Source of the DNA: a virus
Length of the DNA stretch: 64,000 bases
IMG/VR virus record: IMGVR_UViG_3300044712_001255
Coordinates: 1 to 64,000 of that record
Reading direction: 5' to 3' (one strand)
Part shown: positions 61,933-64,000 of the stretch, in pieces
Numbering within the stretch: the stretch's first letter is position 1
Layout: each line of letters starts with the position of its first letter
Notes under the pieces: model-generated
Databases searched by the model: none
The model's input: only the letters and a program-made list of their open reading frames with translations
What the model was told of the DNA's origin: nothing
Program-made: the position numbers and the translations under genes

Positions 61933-62645
61933 TGGCAATTACAATAGGCACCGCGGCGTCAATAGGCGCGTATCCATTAAATCCAGTGAGCGTAAGTCAT
62001 ACGTTAGGATCGAGCACTAACAGAGCTGTCATCGCGTTTTTTTGTCTTCACGGTGCAACATCATACACAATAACGCAAGCAAAATACAATAATGTCAATA
62101 TGGTGTTAGCTGGTTCAGGAATTTGTCCTGCTCTTTACAGCCGAGCAATTGCTATTTACGCGTACTATTTGCTTGAGGCAAATTTACCGGCGGCAGGCAC
62201 ATATACATGCACATTTCAGTCAAGTGCGGGATATGCTGGTGGTCTCTTGGTACTTGATTTGGCCGGCGTCGTTCAATCAGCCCCTAGCTACACAGCAACA
62301 GGAAATAGTAGAAATCCTGATTTGACTGGCGCATACAATTATACGATAAATGCAGCAGCATCAACTACGTTGATTCTTGATGCAACATCAACTGAGATTA
62401 ACAACACAAATACGCCCGATGCAGGACAAACAGACGTATTTGGTACCGTCAATGAAACTGGTAGCACATATTGTTGGGGGTCACGAAAGTTCGCCTCAGG
62501 TGCTGGATCTCAAACAATGGGATGGACTCCTGGTGGTCAATATTCTCACTACGAACAATTGTTACTTGCAATAGACGCATATGCTACGCCAGCACCCCCA
62601 GGAAACCCTGCGCTTGATAATGCTTGTTTCATGAGTGGCTTTTGA
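61932..62645 (+). CDS. Tail-fibre/appendage beta-sandwich protein
   Basis: A 237-residue Ser/Thr/Gly/Ala-rich beta protein (TYTCTFQSSAGYAGGLLVLD, then EQLLLAIDAYATPAPPG) of the jelly-roll type often found in phage receptor-binding or decorating proteins. I chose the ATG MAITIGTAAS, which overlaps the previous stop by 1 nt, over an upstream start lying in that gene. No enzyme motif. Confidence 0.65.
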   Translation: MAITIGTAASIGAYPLNPVSVSHTLGSSTNRAVIAFFCLHGATSYTITQAKYNNVNMVLAGSGICPALYSRAIAIYAYYLLEANLPAAGTYTCTFQSSAGYAGGLLVLDLAGVVQSAPSYTATGNSRNPDLTGAYNYTINAAASTTLILDATSTEINNTNTPDAGQTDVFGTVNETGSTYCWGSRKFASGAGSQTMGWTPGGQYSHYEQLLLAIDAYATPAPPGNPALDNACFMSGF

Positions 62646-62650
62646 TGTAG

Positions 62651-62656
62651 TATACT
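62651..62656 (+). promoter_or_regulatory. -10 element in fibre region
   Basis: TATACT, in the same context (AGTATACTT) as a typical -10, 15 nt before the next ATG. No ribosome site is visible in the short leader, and no clear -35. Confidence 0.35.
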
Positions 62657-62671
62657 TGCCTACATATCGTT

Positions 62672-63121
62672 ATGACGATTCAACAACTTCGTAACTGTAA
62701 TATGGGTCGTCGGTTAGCGAATGCAACCGGGTCGAATGGTGTTGGGTACACGTTGATCAATTACGATGGAAGCACATATCAACCACGTACTGTATCGGGC
62801 GTATACCAACTCGCTATTGATAGTGGAATTTATTCAGCATACATCACTTTTCCTGATCAATGGCGAGGTCAGATTTTGTGGGATACGGGGACGTTTTTTT
62901 CTGGATCTGTTCCATATTTTGCGACAGAACAATACAACTACGAAGAAAATAACCCACGAGTCGATAGCATCTACAATATCGAATATGGTCGCTGGCGAAT
63001 TGTTGCAAATCAGATGATTTTTTATAAAGATGATAACGTCACAGAAGTTGCACGCTTTAACTTGTTTGATGAGAACGGTGCGCCGACGATGGACGCTGTG
63101 TTCGAGCGTCAGAAAGCTTGA
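62672..63121 (+). CDS. Fibre-region structural protein
   Basis: A 149-residue beta-rich protein (VSGVYQLAIDSGIYSAYITF, then RWRIVANQMIFYKDDNVTEV). The last segment, with F-x-L-F-D-E-N-G-x-P, resembles C-terminal linker motifs in phage appendage proteins. There is no Shine-Dalgarno but a -10 element 15 nt upstream. It is probably part of the fibre network. Confidence 0.6.
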   Translation: MTIQQLRNCNMGRRLANATGSNGVGYTLINYDGSTYQPRTVSGVYQLAIDSGIYSAYITFPDQWRGQILWDTGTFFSGSVPYFATEQYNYEENNPRVDSIYNIEYGRWRIVANQMIFYKDDNVTEVARFNLFDENGAPTMDAVFERQKA

Positions 63122-63124
63122 TGT

Positions 63125-63472
63125 GTGGGTATTGTTAATAAAATCATCACTAGAGGATTTGGATTTGCTCGTGATGGCATAGGAAATCGAGCGGGTCCTG
63201 TCACTCGTGGGTATGGCGGCAAGTTCATTGAACAAATAGTTGAACTTGTTCGTCACCGAGTTTTAGGCGGAAAAGCAAAGCGTCGCTATGAAGACATTGA
63301 TGAAATTATCGTGCATGCAAAACTGATTGACGTGAATGACGCTCCACCATCGCATAAAATTGAGGGATGGGTGCGAGTCAAGGTGTCAGGTGAGTACGTT
63401 CGATCGTTGGTGAAGTTGGTGACTAGCAGAGTAAAATCGTACCTAGTTAAGGCAACTCGCATCAAGCGATAG
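63125..63472 (+). CDS. Unknown basic protein
   Basis: A 115-residue basic protein (start GTG, 3 nt after the previous stop). The N-terminus GIVNKIITRGFGFARDGIGN is Gly-rich; the rest is beta (VHAKLIDVNDAPPSHKIEGW) with a basic end (KATRIKR). I recall similar small proteins in fibre and structural regions of large phages but no function. No Shine-Dalgarno. Confidence 0.5.
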   Translation: MGIVNKIITRGFGFARDGIGNRAGPVTRGYGGKFIEQIVELVRHRVLGGKAKRRYEDIDEIIVHAKLIDVNDAPPSHKIEGWVRVKVSGEYVRSLVKLVTSRVKSYLVKATRIKR

Positions 63473-63495
63473 GAACGACATAGTTATTGGGAGCT

Positions 63496-64000
63496 ATGCA
63501 ACCACTTAAAGAATCAATAGATCTTGATGTCGATAGCGTCAATGAGTTACTGTTCAAGGTTCAGGTTGAAGGAACTGATGTCGCGCCTGCTCGCGTAAGG
63601 TTGGCAGTTGAAGGCGATGATGTGTCATATATGTTCAAAGGACATAGCACAGAACAACCAGGAATAGTGCAATTTGACATTCCAAACATGGCAGGTCGTT
63701 TGAAGGAGGGGCTTTATTCGTCTAGGGTTGAAGTATTCATCGACAATCGATACTTTGCGCCAGTTGAATTTGACATAAACTTCAAGCAACCTCTTAAGGT
63801 ATCCGCAGAAAGCATAGTCGTCAATCGACCGCGAAAACAGGATGTATCGGTAAAGGTTACGCCTGTCATTATCGAACAGCCTGTTCAACAACGACCACAA
63901 GTTACCAGACATGTTGGCCCACAACCCGTCAAAATCGAAGAAGATACGCCAGTCAAACCACGCGTAAGCCAACAACAAAGAACTCCAGTAGTTGAAACAA
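63496..64000 (+). CDS. Unknown structural-type protein, cut by window edge
   Basis: An open frame of 168 codons leaving the window. GGGAG precedes the ATG. The first 110 residues are an alpha/beta domain (LDVDSVNELLFKVQVEG, then LYSSRVEVFIDNRYFAPVEF), a pattern I recall from T4-like phage proteins near head or neck genes. From about residue 125 it becomes Pro/Gln/Val-rich and probably disordered (VIIEQPVQQRPQQVTRHVGP). Function not known. Confidence 0.6.
   Translation, partial: MQPLKESIDLDVDSVNELLFKVQVEGTDVAPARVRLAVEGDDVSYMFKGHSTEQPGIVQFDIPNMAGRLKEGLYSSRVEVFIDNRYFAPVEFDINFKQPLKVSAESIVVNRPRKQDVSVKVTPVIIEQPVQQRPQVTRHVGPQPVKIEEDTPVKPRVSQQQRTPVVET

Noticed and set aside
1-64000. Ordinary tRNA genes, integrase, attachment sites or an origin
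   Set aside because: No cloverleaf other than the tmRNA ends was found by eye, and no recombinase motif or iteron cluster. A tRNAscan run would be needed to exclude tRNAs firmly.

Overview
This window is a stretch of a large tailed-phage genome with a T4-type (myovirus-like) head module. No host gene, integrase, rRNA or ordinary tRNA was seen. The DNA is moderately AT-rich (low 40s % GC by eye). Genes are packed tightly, with many ATGA, GTGA or TAATG start/stop overlaps. The head genes run in the order familiar from T4-like phages: terminase, portal, prohead protease, acidic scaffold-like protein, major capsid protein. The host cannot be read directly. A phage-borne tmRNA, a PG-binding plus M15-peptidase lysin and several apparently leaderless genes would fit an actinobacterial or other Gram-positive host, and Bxz1-type actinophages are known to carry tmRNA, but this is inference.

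Layout. (1) 1-5982, minus strand: a sugar-transfer island with two GT-B glycosyltransferases, one GT-A glycosyltransferase, a two-domain glycosyltransferase, a class I methyltransferase and two small proteins. (2) 5983-12231: a consensus sigma70-type promoter drives a highly divergent GroEL-like protein. It is followed by an opposing unknown gene, small proteins, a ClpP-type protease, a DinG/XPD-type helicase and a small basic histone-like protein. (3) 12232-13958: a small Cys-rich protein with a sigma region 4-like helix-turn-helix, divergent from a PIN-PhoH protein. (4) 14016-28121: seven large virion (tail/baseplate) proteins, with paralogous N- and C-terminal modules, FN3-like domains and a lectin-like domain. 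(5) 28129-33637: DNA processing, namely a gp4/TnsA-like nuclease, a RuvC-like resolvase, a primase and a single-chain SbcD-SbcC (Mre11-Rad50) protein. (6) 33672-46736: packaging and head genes. The portal is split by an intein with an embedded HNH domain and an unusual proline at its first position. A peptide deformylase sits inside this module. (7) 46761-53182: a strong terminator after the capsid gene, a free-standing homing endonuclease, a TOPRIM protein, unknowns, a tmRNA, a methyltransferase, a DNA methyltransferase and the endolysin. (8) 53186-64000: tail-fibre genes dominated by an 1822-residue repeat protein.

How the parts may work together. Head and tail genes build the particle. The primase, helicase, resolvase and SbcCD-like protein serve replication, recombination and packaging. 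The tmRNA, the ClpP-like protease, the GroEL-like protein and the deformylase form an unusually complete phage-borne set acting on translation and protein quality. The glycosyltransferases may decorate virion proteins or DNA. Five genes have a -10-like hexamer exactly 6 nt before the start codon and no convincing Shine-Dalgarno site, which points to leaderless transcription. There is no gene-free stretch longer than 300 bases apart from the one filled by the tmRNA.
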